From the NCBI RefSeq assembly GCF_000716715.1, contig NZ_JNYJ01000049.1, positions 1 through 64,000 on the forward strand: a DNA stretch of 64,000 bases, in the 5' to 3' direction. Made by a program: the position numbers and the translations under genes. Shown one piece after another: positions 1 to 9,544 of the stretch. This DNA is from Dactylosporangium aurantiacum. Lineage in GTDB: Bacteria; Actinomycetota; Actinomycetes; Mycobacteriales; Micromonosporaceae. The notes under the pieces were generated by a model. It was not told where the DNA came from and did no database searches. It saw only the letters and a list, made by a program, of their open reading frames with translations. Numbering within the stretch: position 1 is the stretch's first letter; each line of letters opens with the position of its first letter.

Positions 1-95
1 AGCCACCCGGCACCGCCCCAGCCACCCGGCACCGCCCCAGCCACCCGGCACCGCCCCAGCCACCCGGCACCGCCCCAGCCACCCGGCACCGCCCC
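1..95. repeat. five tandem copies of a 19-bp repeat
   Basis: Five identical head-to-tail copies of AGCCACCCGGCACCGCCCC fill the first 95 bases, and the array probably continues left of the window. The 19-bp period is not a multiple of three, so a conserved reading frame across it is unlikely. It is best seen as an intergenic minisatellite, although it could be the edge of a larger array. Confidence 0.9.
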
Positions 96-490
96 AGGTC
101 CGCTCGCCCGCCCGTTTTGCCGCTATGTCCGCCCTCGTCGAAAACTCCCCCGATCGCACGCTCCCCCGCCGGCTGTGCCCTTTGCCCCCAACGGTCCGGC
201 CGCGACCGCCATACCTGAAACCTATCCCCCAGGTATGACACTTTCCGGACGCTGATGGTCGGGCAGGTGGCCGTTCGGCTGCTGTCGGTCGCCCGTTCGG
301 GTGGGGCTGCTGGCGGTTCCCGGCGGGTTGATCCTGTTCACCGGCGGTACGGCCGGTCGTGGTGTCACTCGGTCGTGCAAGTTGCGCACAGCGTGTCTGC
401 GGCGCGGCGGCATCGGCGGCTACCGTTTTCGTCAGCACATCGCCGGGACCGGTCGCGGCGGTGGGACTCGGGATCTGGGGGGCGACGGGC
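96..490. other. 395-bp stretch without a convincing gene
   Basis: No frame gives a protein I recognise. The one structured element is a perfect 8-bp inverted repeat, CATACCTG at 210-217 and CAGGTATG at 230-237, separated by 12 bases. Short hydrophobic stretches occur in different frames between about 255 and 490 (GLLAVPGGLILFTGG in one, PVAAVGLGIWGATG in another). This could be a membrane-protein gene broken by frameshifts, but it may be chance. Confidence 0.5.
210..237. promoter_or_regulatory. inverted repeat, possible operator
   Basis: CATACCTG and CAGGTATG form a perfect 8-bp inverted repeat with a 12-base centre that is less GC-rich than its surroundings. It lies about 250 bp upstream of the small gene at 491. 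The spacing is compatible with a repressor dimer site or a hairpin. No regulator can be assigned. Confidence 0.35.
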
Positions 491-778
491 ATGATCGACG
501 ACGGTGCTGCACCAGGGTCCGGTGCCGAGCCGGGAGGTGAGCCGCCGATCGAGCCACCGTTCGGCTGTGCTGATCCGATGCTGTGGCGGGTCGCCCGGGC
601 ACTGCACGACGCGCACAAGCCACGCACCGACAACTTCTGCGAGTGCAAGGCGTTCTGGCCGTGCCCCGACGCGCAGCTCGCGGAGGAGGCATTGTTACTG
701 GCGTATGAACGGCCGGCCCCGCGCGGCATCAGGCCCGGCTACGGCCGGGCCTCCAACCTCGGCCGCTGGTCCGCCTGA
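491..778 (+). CDS. small Cys-containing hypothetical protein
   Basis: Encodes 95 residues from ATG 491; the same frame is open upstream to 359. I do not recognise a named family. The C-terminal half looks like real protein: a helical segment around LWRVARALHDAH, then a cysteine cluster in FCECKAFWPCPD (C-x-C-x5-C), then an acidic helix. Such a cluster could bind a metal ion, but this is only suggestive. The gene converges on ilvE, with about 40 bp between the stops. No clear ribosome-binding site decides the start. Confidence 0.45.
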   Translation: MIDDGAAPGSGAEPGGEPPIEPPFGCADPMLWRVARALHDAHKPRTDNFCECKAFWPCPDAQLAEEALLLAYERPAPRGIRPGYGRASNLGRWSA

Positions 779-818
779 GACGGGACCCACACCACCCCGC
801 GCGAAACCGCGGCGCTGG

Positions 819-1916
819 TTACAGCACGCGGCGGACCCAGCCGTGCGGGTCGGGTGCCGTGCCCCGCTGGATGCCGACGAGGCGCTCGCGCAGGTCCATG
901 GTGACCTTGCCCGCCGTGCCGTCGCCGATCGTGAACTCCCCGGACCGGTCCCGCACCACGCCGATCGGGGTGATGACGGCCGCCGTGCCGCAGGCGAACG
1001 CCTCCCGCAGCCGGCCGCTGCGCGCGTCGGCCTGCCACTGCTCGTAGGAGTACAGCTCCTCGCGGACCGTGATGCCCTGGTCGGCGGCGAGGCGCAGCAC
1101 CGACTCGCGGGTGATGCCGGGCAGGATCGTGCCGGTCAAGGGCGGGGTGAGCATGGTGCCGTCGTCGAAGACGTAGAACACGTTCATCCCGCCGAGCTCG
1201 TCGACGTAGCGCTGCTCGACGGCGTCGAGGAAGACCACCTGGTCGCAGCCGTGCTCGATGGCCTCGGCCTGGGCGACGAGGCTCGCGGCGTAGTTGCCGC
1301 CGCACTTGGCGGCGCCGGTGCCGCCCGGGGCGGCGCGGGTGTAGTCGCGGGAGACCCAGACGCTGACCGGCTTCACGCCACCCTTGAAGTAGCTGCCGAC
1401 CGGGGAGGCGATGACCAGGAAGAGGTACTCCGAGGAGGGCTTGACGCCGAGGAAGACCTCGCTCGCGTACTGGAACGGGCGCAGGTACAGGCTGCCCTCG
1501 GGGTCGGAGGGGACCCAGTCGCGGTCGACCCGGATCAGCTCGGCGAGGGCGTCCAGGAACAGCTGCTGCGGCACCGGCGCCATGGCCATCCGGGCGGCGG
1601 ACTCGCGGAAGCGGGCGGCGTTGGCGTCGGGGCGGAACAGGGTGACGCCGCCGTCGGCCGCGCGGTAGGCCTTCAGCCCTTCGAAGATCTCCTGGGCGTA
1701 GTGCAGGACGGCGGTCGCCGGGTCCATCGGGATCGGCGCGCGGGCCTCGACACGGGCGTCATACCAGCCTTTGCCCTCGGCGTAGCGGACCGTGACCATG
1801 TGGTCGGTGAAGATCCGTCCGAAGCCGGGGTTGGCGAGCATCGCGGACCGCTCCGCGGCGCTGACCGGCGCCGGGTTGGGACGGACCTCGAAGTCGAGCG
1901 TGTCACCGCCGTTCAT
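819..1916 (-). CDS. ilvE: branched-chain amino acid aminotransferase
   Basis: A PLP-dependent class IV aminotransferase of 365 residues. It catalyses the last step of leucine, isoleucine and valine synthesis by moving an amino group between glutamate and the branched-chain 2-oxo acids. The PLP lysine is Lys204 in GTGAAKCGGNYA, a hallmark of bacterial IlvE, and the substrate-loop region EIFEGLKAYR lies near residues 76-85. Length and sequence are full and typical. ATG 1916 is preceded by GGAGG at good spacing. It lies 66 bp downstream of leuB on the same strand, so leuB-ilvE is probably one transcription unit. Confidence 0.96.
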   Translation of the reverse strand: MNGGDTLDFEVRPNPAPVSAAERSAMLANPGFGRIFTDHMVTVRYAEGKGWYDARVEARAPIPMDPATAVLHYAQEIFEGLKAYRAADGGVTLFRPDANAARFRESAARMAMAPVPQQLFLDALAELIRVDRDWVPSDPEGSLYLRPFQYASEVFLGVKPSSEYLFLVIASPVGSYFKGGVKPVSVWVSRDYTRAAPGGTGAAKCGGNYAASLVAQAEAIEHGCDQVVFLDAVEQRYVDELGGMNVFYVFDDGTMLTPPLTGTILPGITRESVLRLAADQGITVREELYSYEQWQADARSGRLREAFACGTAAVITPIGVVRDRSGEFTIGDGTAGKVTMDLRERLVGIQRGTAPDPHGWVRRVL

Positions 1917-1982
1917 GGCGTGCCTCCAGTTGCGCGTCGTGTCTGCAACTTACCCCGAACGGTCGTTCAACCGCAGCAAGGG

Positions 1983-3011
1983 TCAGGCGACGGCTTCGGC
2001 GAGCCGGTCGCCGACCGCCTCGGTCGACAGGGCCGAGCCGGGGGTGCGCGCGGCGACCTCCGCGCCGACCGCGTCGGTGACCTTCGCCGCGGCCTCGGGG
2101 TGGCCGAGGTGGTCCAGCAGCAGCGCGGCGGAGAGCACCGCGGCGGCCGGGTCGGCGATGCCCTTGCCGGCGATGTCCGGGGCGGAGCCGTGCACCGGCT
2201 CGAACATGGACGGGAAGGCGCGCTCGGGGTTGATCGAGCCGCTGGCCGCCAGGCCGATGCCGCCGGTGACCGCGGCCGCGATGTCGGTGAGGATGTCGCC
2301 GAAGAGGTTGTCGGTGACCACCACGTCGTAGCGCTGCGGGTTGCTCACCAGGAACATGGCGGCGGCGTCGACGTGCTGGTACTCGGTCTCGATGTCCGGG
2401 AACTCGGCCTTGACCTCGTTGAAGGTGCGGGCCCACAGGCCGCCGGCGTGGGTGAGCACGTTGGTCTTGTGCACCAGGGTCACCTTGCGCCGCTCGCGCT
2501 TCGCGGCCCGGGCGAACGCGTCGCGGATGACGCGCTCGACGCCGTGGCGGGTGTTGAGGCTCTCCTCGGTGGCGACCTCGGCGGCGGTGCCCGGGTGCAG
2601 GTTGCCGCCGGCGCCGACGTAGAGGCCCTCGGTGCCCTCGCGGACGACGACGAGGTCGATCTCGCCGGGCTTCAGGCCGGCGAGGGGGCTGGTCGTGCCG
2701 GGCCACAGCCGGGACGGGCGCAGGTTCACGTACTGGTCGAAGTCGAAGCGCAGCTTGAGCAGCAGGCCGCGCTCGAGCACACCCGGCGGGACGCTCGGGT
2801 CGCCGACGGCGCCGAGCAGGATCGCGTCGTGCCCGCGCAGCTCCTCGATCACGCTGCCGGGCAGCACCTCGCCGGTGCGGTGGTAGCGGGCGGCGCCAAG
2901 GTCGTAGTCGGTCGTCTCGACGCCCGGCAGGACGACCCGGAGCACCTTGAGTGCCTGGGCCACCACTTCGGTCCCGATACCGTCCCCGGCCACGACCGCG
3001 ATCTTCGCCAC
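1983..3011 (-). CDS. leuB: 3-isopropylmalate dehydrogenase
   Basis: Leucine synthesis enzyme that oxidatively decarboxylates 3-isopropylmalate to 2-oxoisocaproate using NAD+. The 342-residue product begins [13 protein letters not shown], the usual actinobacterial start. It carries the dehydrogenase core [25 protein letters not shown] and the cofactor-site motif [18 protein letters not shown]. The frame is open upstream to 3074, but GTG 3011 (or the adjacent GTG 3014) follows a GAGGAAAGGGG ribosome-binding region, so I chose the second GTG. It lies downstream of serA, separated by a strong hairpin, and upstream of ilvE. leuA, leuC and leuD are not in the window. Confidence 0.95.
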   Translation of the reverse strand: MAKIAVVAGDGIGTEVVAQALKVLRVVLPGVETTDYDLGAARYHRTGEVLPGSVIEELRGHDAILLGAVGDPSVPPGVLERGLLLKLRFDFDQYVNLRPSRLWPGTTSPLAGLKPGEIDLVVVREGTEGLYVGAGGNLHPGTAAEVATEESLNTRHGVERVIRDAFARAAKRERRKVTLVHKTNVLTHAGGLWARTFNEVKAEFPDIETEYQHVDAAAMFLVSNPQRYDVVVTDNLFGDILTDIAAAVTGGIGLAASGSINPERAFPSMFEPVHGSAPDIAGKGIADPAAAVLSAALLLDHLGHPEAAAKVTDAVGAEVAARTPGSALSTEAVGDRLAEAVA

Positions 3012-3096
3012 CACTGCGCCCCTTTCCTCGGACCTGCCCACGGTACGCGTTCGTCCCACCGCGTGGACCGTCATCTCAAGGAATGGAAAAGAAGAC

Positions 3097-3130
3097 GGGG
3101 GCAGGGAGAGCCGCCACTCTCCCCGCCCCC
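3097..3130 (-). terminator. hairpin downstream of serA
   Basis: A 14-bp stem with one mismatch (arms 3097-3110 and 3117-3130) encloses a 6-base loop just after the serA stop. There is no U-tract, as is common in actinobacteria. It lies between serA and leuB and probably separates their transcripts, at least partly. Confidence 0.65.
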
Positions 3131-3143
3131 TAGGAGGAACGTC

Positions 3144-4754
3144 TTACTCGCCCGACAGGTCGACCGTGCTCGCCGCGGTGGCGCCGACGGCCTGCTGGGC
3201 CTCGTTGAGCAGGTCCGCGTGGACGGACGTGTCGACGGTCAGCGTCATCAGCGCCTCGCCCCCGGCCTCGCGCCGGGCGACCTGCATCGCCGCGATGTTG
3301 ACCCCCGCAGTCCCCAGTATCGACCCAACCAGTCCGACGACGCCGGGGCGGTCGGCATATCGGAAGAACAGCAGCACGCCCTCCGCGGTCAGCTCGAGGC
3401 TGAAGCCGTCGATCTCGGTCAGCTTCAGCGCCTCGCGCGGTCCCGCGACATAGGTGCCGGACACGGAGGCTACCCTGCCGTCCGGCAGCGCACCGCGCAC
3501 GGTCACCAGGTTGGTCTGATCGGCGGACTCGGTGAACACCGCCAGGGCCACCTCGACACCCCGATCGGCTGCCAGGTGCGGGGCGTTGACATAGGTGACC
3601 TGCTCTGCCACCACGCTACTGAACAGGCCCTTCGTGGCGGCGAGCTTCAACACCGAGACGTCGTGGGTGGCGATCTCGCCGTGCACCTCGACGGTGACGG
3701 CGGAGGCGATACCGCCCGCGACGGCGGTGAACACGCGCCCGAGCTTCTCCGCGAGGGGCAGCAGCGGGCGTACCTCCTCCGCGACGACGCCGCCGACCTG
3801 GACGTTGACCGCGTCGGGGACGAACTCGCCGTCGAGCGCCAGCTTCACGCTGCGGGCCACGGCCAGGCCGGCCTTGTCCTGCGCCTCGACCGTGGAGGCG
3901 CCCAGGTGCGGGGTCGCGACCACGTTGTCGAACGCGAACAGCGGCGAGGCGACGCACGGCTCCTTGCTGAACACGTCGATGCCGGCGCCGGCGACCCGGC
4001 CGTCGGCGATCGCGTCGGCGAGGGCCTGCTCGTCGACGAGGCCGCCGCGGGCCGCGTTGATGATCCGCACGCCGGGCTTGACGATGCCCAGCTCGCGGGC
4101 GCCGATGAGGCCGACCGTCTCCGGGGTCTTCGGCAGGTGGATCGAGATGAAGTCGCTCTCGCGCAGCAGCTCGTCCAGGCCGAGCAGGCGCACGCCGAGG
4201 GCGGCCGCCCTGGCCGGTTGGATGTAGGGGTCGTACGCGACGAGCCGCACCCCGAACGCCGCCATCCGCTGCGCGAACAGCACGCCGATGCGGCCCAGGC
4301 CGACGACCCCGACGACCTTGCCGGACAGCTCGACGCCGGTGTACTTGGACCGCTTCCACTCCCCGGCCTTCAGCGCGGCGGAGGCGGCGGCGGTGTTGCG
4401 GGCGACCGCGAGCAGCAACGCGACGGCCTGCTCGGCGGCGGAGACGATGTTGGACGTCGGCGCGTTGACGACCATGACGCCGCGGGCGGTGGCGGCGGGG
4501 ACGTCGACGTTGTCGAGGCCGACGCCGGCGCGTGCGACGACCTTGAGCCGCGGCGCGGCCGCGACGGCCTCGGCGTCGACCTGCGTGGCGCTGCGGACGA
4601 TGATCGCGCTGGCGTCGGCAAGGGACGCGAGCAGTGCCGGTCGGTCGGTGCCGTCGATGTGACGGACCTCGTAGTCGTCGGCGAGGACCTCAAGGGCGGA
4701 GGGGGCTAGCTCCTCGGCGATCAGCACCACCGGGCGTTCAGGAGGGAGGGTCAT
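3144..4754 (-). CDS. serA: D-3-phosphoglycerate dehydrogenase
   Basis: First committed enzyme of serine synthesis, oxidising 3-phosphoglycerate with NAD+. The 536-residue product is the long type: a substrate/nucleotide-binding core, a Rossmann motif GVVGLGRIG at 149-157, active-site Arg236 (ARGG), Glu265 (SKEP) and His283 (TPHLGAST). An intervening domain (about 320-460) and a C-terminal ACT domain (about 465-536) follow. ACT domains of this type give serine feedback control in related actinobacteria. ATG 4754 was chosen because it follows GAGG at 5-base spacing and matches the family start; the frame is open far upstream only because of high GC. Confidence 0.96.
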   Translation of the reverse strand: MTLPPERPVVLIAEELAPSALEVLADDYEVRHIDGTDRPALLASLADASAIIVRSATQVDAEAVAAAPRLKVVARAGVGLDNVDVPAATARGVMVVNAPTSNIVSAAEQAVALLLAVARNTAAASAALKAGEWKRSKYTGVELSGKVVGVVGLGRIGVLFAQRMAAFGVRLVAYDPYIQPARAAALGVRLLGLDELLRESDFISIHLPKTPETVGLIGARELGIVKPGVRIINAARGGLVDEQALADAIADGRVAGAGIDVFSKEPCVASPLFAFDNVVATPHLGASTVEAQDKAGLAVARSVKLALDGEFVPDAVNVQVGGVVAEEVRPLLPLAEKLGRVFTAVAGGIASAVTVEVHGEIATHDVSVLKLAATKGLFSSVVAEQVTYVNAPHLAADRGVEVALAVFTESADQTNLVTVRGALPDGRVASVSGTYVAGPREALKLTEIDGFSLELTAEGVLLFFRYADRPGVVGLVGSILGTAGVNIAAMQVARREAGGEALMTLTVDTSVHADLLNEAQQAVGATAASTVDLSGE

Positions 4755-5042
4755 GCGGTCCTCGACTCTCGGGCTTCGGCTGGCGTCGATACGCGGGGCG
4801 CGCGGCACTGCACGCCACGCGCAGGAAACGGCGACGGGGCCGGGCGGGCGGCCTCTTCCGCCGATGGTAGGCCCGCCGTCACGACGGCCCGTCCCCGCTC
4901 GGACGTGAGCGCGATCACAGCCGCCCGTTCGGGTGACCGGCTGTCGGGGACCCGACCTGCCCGTTTCTGAACCCTTTGGGGCCGCCCGTCCGTGTCGGCT
5001 GGCAACGGCACGGCCTCCCACCGACGCACAGGAGACACCACG
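4755..5042. other. divergent intergenic region, serA and small repeat gene
   Basis: This 288-bp gap separates serA (minus) from the gene at 5043 (plus) and must hold both promoters. I see no confident -10/-35 pair, riboswitch or long inverted repeat. The only clear element is the AGGAG ribosome-binding site shortly before 5043. Confidence 0.5.
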
Positions 5043-5324
5043 ATGAGCGAGTACTACGACGGCGCCGCCGACCACGCGACCTACGACGGCCACGACGCCT
5101 ACCAGGGCGAGGAGCACGGTGGCCAGTACGCGGACTACCAGGAGCAGGTCCACCACGTGATCGAGCTGATCGGCGAGAAGATCGACGGCATCGAGCACGA
5201 CGCGCGCGAGGCGTACGAGGGCTACCAGGCCGAAAACCACCAGGCCGAAGAGCACCAGGCCGAAGAGCACCAGGCCGAAGAGCACCAGGCCGACGAATAC
5301 CAGACCGACTACGTGCGCTCCTGA
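5043..5324 (+). CDS. small acidic Tyr/His/Gln-rich repeat protein
   Basis: A 93-residue product of unknown function, very rich in Glu, Asp, His, Tyr and Gln, with no signal peptide or membrane segment. Its centre (EQVHHVIELIGEKIDGIEHDAREAYEGY) looks helical. Near the C terminus are five 5-residue repeats (QAENH, three QAEEH, QADEY) encoded by 15-bp repeats. ATG 5043 has AGGAG 8 bases upstream, so the gene is probably expressed. A perfect hairpin follows the stop. The next gene, a TipAS domain, is on the same strand but has its own promoter-like element. Confidence 0.7.
   Translation: MSEYYDGAADHATYDGHDAYQGEEHGGQYADYQEQVHHVIELIGEKIDGIEHDAREAYEGYQAENHQAEEHQAEEHQAEEHQADEYQTDYVRS
5226..5300 (+). 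repeat. five 15-bp in-frame repeats
   Basis: Five tandem 15-bp units starting CAGGCCGA, the middle three identical (CAGGCCGAAGAGCAC), lie inside the gene at 5043. The unit is a multiple of three, so copy-number change would alter the QAEEH tract by five residues without breaking the frame. Confidence 0.9.
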
Positions 5325-5346
5325 TCGCAGCGGTCAGGGAACCGGG

Positions 5347-5380
5347 ACGGCCCCGGCGTGGACCCCCGCGCCGGGGCCGT
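5347..5380 (+). terminator. intrinsic-type terminator hairpin
   Basis: A perfect 12-bp stem (5347-5358 with 5369-5380) and 10-base loop begins 22 bases after the stop of the small repeat gene. It should end that transcript before the MerR-type promoter of the next gene. Confidence 0.75.
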
Positions 5381-5402
5381 GCTCGTCGCCGGAGCGCGCC
5401 GC

Positions 5403-5433
5403 TTGACTCTCCCGTCGCTGGAGACCTGACGCT
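5403..5433 (+). promoter_or_regulatory. MerR-type promoter/operator
   Basis: TTGACT (5403-5408) is followed by a long 19-base spacer and a -10-like GACGCT (5428-5433). The spacer carries an inverted repeat, TCTCC (5408-5412) with GGAGA (5420-5424). An over-long 19-20-bp spacer filled by a dyad is the signature of promoters untwisted by MerR-family activators. A second inverted repeat, CTGGT-cgt-ACCAG, lies at 5432-5444. The cognate activator is not in the window. Confidence 0.65.
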
Positions 5434-5462
5434 GGTCGTACCAGCGAGACAAGGAGCGAACC

Positions 5463-5840
5463 GTGGAGAATCCATACGCGGCCGAGGCCGAGCAGCGGTG
5501 GGGCCAGACCGAGGCCTACCGGCAGTCCGCCGAGCGGACCGCGAAGTACACCCCGCAGGACTGGGAACGCATCAAGGCCGAGGCGGCCGAGAACACCGCG
5601 GCGTTCACGCGGGCGTTCGTCGACGGCGAGCCGGCGCAGGGCGAGCGGGCGATGGACCTCGCCGAGGCGCACCGGCAGCACATCAGCCGGTGGTTCTACG
5701 ACTGCTCCAGCGAGATCCACCGCGGCCTCGGCGACATGTACGTCGACGACCCGCGGTTCACGGCGAACTACGACACGGACCACCCGGGCCTGGCGCAGTT
5801 CATCCGCGACGCGATCCACGCGAACGCGGCGCGCGCGTAA
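5463..5840 (+). CDS. stand-alone TipAS-type antibiotic-recognition domain protein
   Basis: A 125-residue protein that matches only the C-terminal ligand-binding (TipAS) domain of TipA-like MerR regulators: NPYAAEAEQRWG, a tryptophan- and glutamate-rich helix (YTPQDWERIKAEA), HRQHISRWFYDCSSEIHRGLGDMYVDDPRFTANYD and a final amphipathic helix. In Streptomyces the TipAS domain binds thiopeptide antibiotics, and the short form is made alone and sequesters drug. Here the winged-helix DNA-binding half is absent and no remnant of it is seen upstream. GTG 5463 follows AAGGAG at good spacing. The upstream element is a MerR-type promoter, so a separate MerR protein probably drives it. The ligand is unknown. 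Confidence 0.85.
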   Translation: MENPYAAEAEQRWGQTEAYRQSAERTAKYTPQDWERIKAEAAENTAAFTRAFVDGEPAQGERAMDLAEAHRQHISRWFYDCSSEIHRGLGDMYVDDPRFTANYDTDHPGLAQFIRDAIHANAARA

Positions 5841-5843
5841 CGA

Positions 5844-5875
5844 ACGAAGGGGGCTTCCGCGGAAGCCCCCTTCGT
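5844..5875. terminator. bidirectional terminator, perfect 32-bp palindrome
   Basis: A perfect 32-bp palindrome lies between the convergent TipAS-domain gene and ilvC, only 3 bases after the first stop and 11 before the second. It can fold on either strand and should terminate both transcripts. Confidence 0.85.
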
Positions 5876-5886
5876 CACGGCAGTGA

Positions 5887-7450
<1,564 letters not shown>

Positions 7451-7451
7451 C

Positions 7452-9317
7452 TCAGACGTCGTCCTTATCGAACTTGGGCGCGACCCCGCGGGCGAACATG
7501 ATCTCGTCGTTGCTGGTGCCGGCGGCGACCATCGGCCACACCATGGCGTCCTTGCCGACCACGAAGTCGATGACGACCGGCTGGTCGGTGACCTTCATCG
7601 CGGCCTCGATCGTGGCGTCGACGTCGCGCTTGGTCTCGCAGCGCAGCCCGACGCAGCCGAGCGCGTCGGCGAGCTTCACGAAGTCCGGGATGCGGTGCTT
7701 GTGGGTGCCCAGCTCGGTGTTGGAGTAGCGCTGGTCGTAGAACAGCGTCTGCCACTGCCGGACCATGCCGAGGTTGCCGTTGTTGATGACGGCGACCTTG
7801 ATCGGGATGCCCTCCAGGGCGCAGGTGGCCAGCTCCTGGTTGGTCATCTGGAAGCAGCCGTCGCCGTCGATCGCCCAGACCACCTTGTCGGGGCGGCCGA
7901 CCTTGGCGCCCATGGCGGCCGGGACCGCGTACCCCATCGTGCCGAGACCGCCGGAGTTCAGCCAGGTCGCGGGGTGCTCGTACTGCACGAACTGCGCCGC
8001 CCACATCTGGTGCTGACCGACGCCGGCGGTGTAGATCGCGTCGGGTCCGACGAGCTTGCCGATGCGTTCGATGACGTACTGGGGCGCCAGCGTGCCGTCG
8101 GACGGCTCCTCGTAGCCCAGCGGGTAGCGGCCGCGGATGTCGTCCAGCGTGGCCCACCAGTCCTTGAGGTCCGTCTTGTGCCCGGCGCCGTGCTCGGTGG
8201 TGACCGCGCCGATCAGCTCCTCGATGACGTGCTTGGCGTCACCGACGATCGGCACGTCCGCGACCCGGTTCTTGCCGATCTCGGCCGGGTCGATGTCGGC
8301 GTGGATGACCTGCGCGTTCGGCGCGAACGTGGTCAGGTCGCCGGTGACCCGGTCGTCGAAGCGGGCGCCGAGGGTGATGAGCAGGTCGGCCTTCTGCAGC
8401 GCGTAGACGGCGCCGACGGTGCCGTGCATCCCGGGCATGCCCAGGTGCTGCGGGTGCGAGTCGGGGAACGCGCCGCGGGCCATCAGCGTCGTGACGACCG
8501 GCGCGCCGGTCAGCTCGGCCAGCTTGCGCAGCACCTCGGAGGCCTGCGCCTTGATGACGCCGCCGCCGACGTACAGCACGGGCCGCTTCGCGGCGGCGAT
8601 GAGCCGGGCCGCCTCGCGGATCTGCTTGCCGTGCGGGTGCAGCGTCGGGTGGTAGCCGGGCAGGTCCAGCGTCGGCGGCCACTTGAACGTCGTCTGCTTC
8701 TGCAGCACGTCCTTCGGGATGTCGACCAGGACGGGGCCGGGGCGGCCGGTCGAGGCCAGGTGGAACGCCTCGGCCAGGACCCGCGGCAGCTCCTCGCCCG
8801 ACTTCACCAGGTAGTTGTGCTTGGTGATCGGCAGGGTGATGCCGGCGATGTCGGCCTCCTGGAACGCGTCGGTCCCGATGGACGCCGACGCGACCTGGCC
8901 GGTGATCGCGACCATGGCGACGGAGTCCATGTACGCGTCGGCGATCGGCGTGACCAGGTTGGTCGCGCCGGGCCCGGACGTCGCCATGCAGACGCCGACC
9001 TTGCCGGTGGCCTGCGCGTAGCCGGTCGCGGCGTGCCCGGCGCCCTGCTCGTGGCGGACCAGGATGTGCCGGACGGACTCGGAGTCGAACAGCGGGTCGT
9101 ACGCGGGCAGGATCGCCCCGCCCGGGATGCCGAAGACGACGTCCGCACCGAGCGCTTCGAGCGAACGCACCAGCACCTGCGCACCGGTCAGGAGCTCCGG
9201 CTTGCGCTCTACGGCCGCCCGGTCCGACTTGTCGGCGGGCGCCGACGAACCGGCCGGCGCGGCCGGTGCGGTCGGGTGCGCTCGGTGGGCGAGGACTTCA
9301 GGCGTGGGTCTCGTCAT
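7452..9317 (-). CDS. ilvB: acetolactate synthase large (catalytic) subunit
   Basis: Thiamine-diphosphate and FAD-dependent enzyme that condenses two pyruvates, or pyruvate and 2-oxobutyrate, at the start of valine/leucine/isoleucine synthesis. The 621-residue product has the catalytic glutamate in [14 protein letters not shown], an FAD-linked middle domain, and the ThDP motif running from [12 protein letters not shown] to the NN of VAVINNGN. An alanine/proline-rich N-terminal tail precedes the first domain. I chose ATG 9317 (MTRPTPE); an in-frame GTG at 9329 is possible, and neither has a strong ribosome-binding site. It is the first gene of ilvBNC, preceded by a leader-peptide attenuator. 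Confidence 0.96.
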   Translation of the reverse strand: MTRPTPEVLAHRAHPTAPAAPAGSSAPADKSDRAAVERKPELLTGAQVLVRSLEALGADVVFGIPGGAILPAYDPLFDSESVRHILVRHEQGAGHAATGYAQATGKVGVCMATSGPGATNLVTPIADAYMDSVAMVAITGQVASASIGTDAFQEADIAGITLPITKHNYLVKSGEELPRVLAEAFHLASTGRPGPVLVDIPKDVLQKQTTFKWPPTLDLPGYHPTLHPHGKQIREAARLIAAAKRPVLYVGGGVIKAQASEVLRKLAELTGAPVVTTLMARGAFPDSHPQHLGMPGMHGTVGAVYALQKADLLITLGARFDDRVTGDLTTFAPNAQVIHADIDPAEIGKNRVADVPIVGDAKHVIEELIGAVTTEHGAGHKTDLKDWWATLDDIRGRYPLGYEEPSDGTLAPQYVIERIGKLVGPDAIYTAGVGQHQMWAAQFVQYEHPATWLNSGGLGTMGYAVPAAMGAKVGRPDKVVWAIDGDGCFQMTNQELATCALEGIPIKVAVINNGNLGMVRQWQTLFYDQRYSNTELGTHKHRIPDFVKLADALGCVGLRCETKRDVDATIEAAMKVTDQPVVIDFVVGKDAMVWPMVAAGTSNDEIMFARGVAPKFDKDDV

Positions 9318-9377
9318 CGCATTTCGCACTTTCGCTCGAAGGTGTCCAGGTCACTGCTCAGCACTCGCTCGGACATG

Positions 9378-9407
9378 AAAAAACCCCTCCGTGCGATGCA
9401 CGAGGGG
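9378..9407 (-). terminator. ilvB attenuator terminator
   Basis: On the minus strand a GC-rich stem (arms 9398-9407 and 9384-9394, one bulge, 3-base loop) is followed directly by six T residues (9383-9378), a textbook Rho-independent terminator. It lies after the leader peptide and about 60 bases before ilvB, so it must be bypassed for ilvBNC expression. True U-tract terminators are uncommon in such GC-rich DNA, which strengthens the regulatory reading. Confidence 0.85.
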
Positions 9408-9440
9408 CTAGCGCGCTGACGGCAGGCGTCGGCGCGCTAG
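9408..9440 (-). promoter_or_regulatory. leader hairpin overlapping the leader-peptide stop
   Basis: A perfect 9-bp inverted repeat (GCGCGCTAG with CTAGCGCGC; 9432-9440 and 9408-9416) with a 15-base loop abuts the ilvB terminator. Its first arm contains the leader stop codon, so a ribosome at the end of the leader peptide covers that arm. It is a plausible pause or alternative structure for attenuation. The exact antiterminator needs folding analysis. Confidence 0.65.
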
Positions 9441-9472
9441 ATGATAAGTACTCGCAGCGACCTCGACGACAT
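9437..9472 (-). CDS. ilvB leader peptide ([11 protein letters not shown])
   Basis: An 11-residue open frame from ATG 9472 to TAG 9437, encoding [11 protein letters not shown]. The last four residues are Val-Leu-Ile-Ile, exactly the amino acids whose charged tRNAs should control the operon. Slow translation of these codons would stall the ribosome just upstream of the hairpins at 9440-9384. An in-frame ATG at 9490 could add six residues. Good -10/-35 elements place transcription start near A of ATG 9472, so the leader may be translated without a ribosome-binding site. Related leader peptides are known before ilvB in other actinobacteria. Confidence 0.8.
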   Translation of the reverse strand: MSSRSLRVLII

Positions 9473-9478
9473 GAACCC

Positions 9479-9507
9479 ACTCTGGCGCATCTCACGGCCC
9501 GAGTCAA
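9479..9507 (-). promoter_or_regulatory. putative promoter of the ilvB leader
   Basis: On the minus strand TTGACT (9507-9502) is separated by 17 bases from CAGAGT (9484-9479). The expected start, 6-7 bases downstream, coincides with the leader peptide ATG at 9472. The -35 is near consensus and the -10 matches 3 of 6 positions. Confidence 0.55.
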
Positions 9508-9544
9508 CCGGTCCCACGATCTGGAACGTGTCAGACTCACAAGT

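Noticed and set aside
504..4709. A 1401-codon open frame on the plus strand
   Set aside because: It is antisense to ilvE, leuB and serA, has the Arg/Gly/Ala/Asp-rich composition of a shadow frame in very GC-rich DNA, and matches no family.
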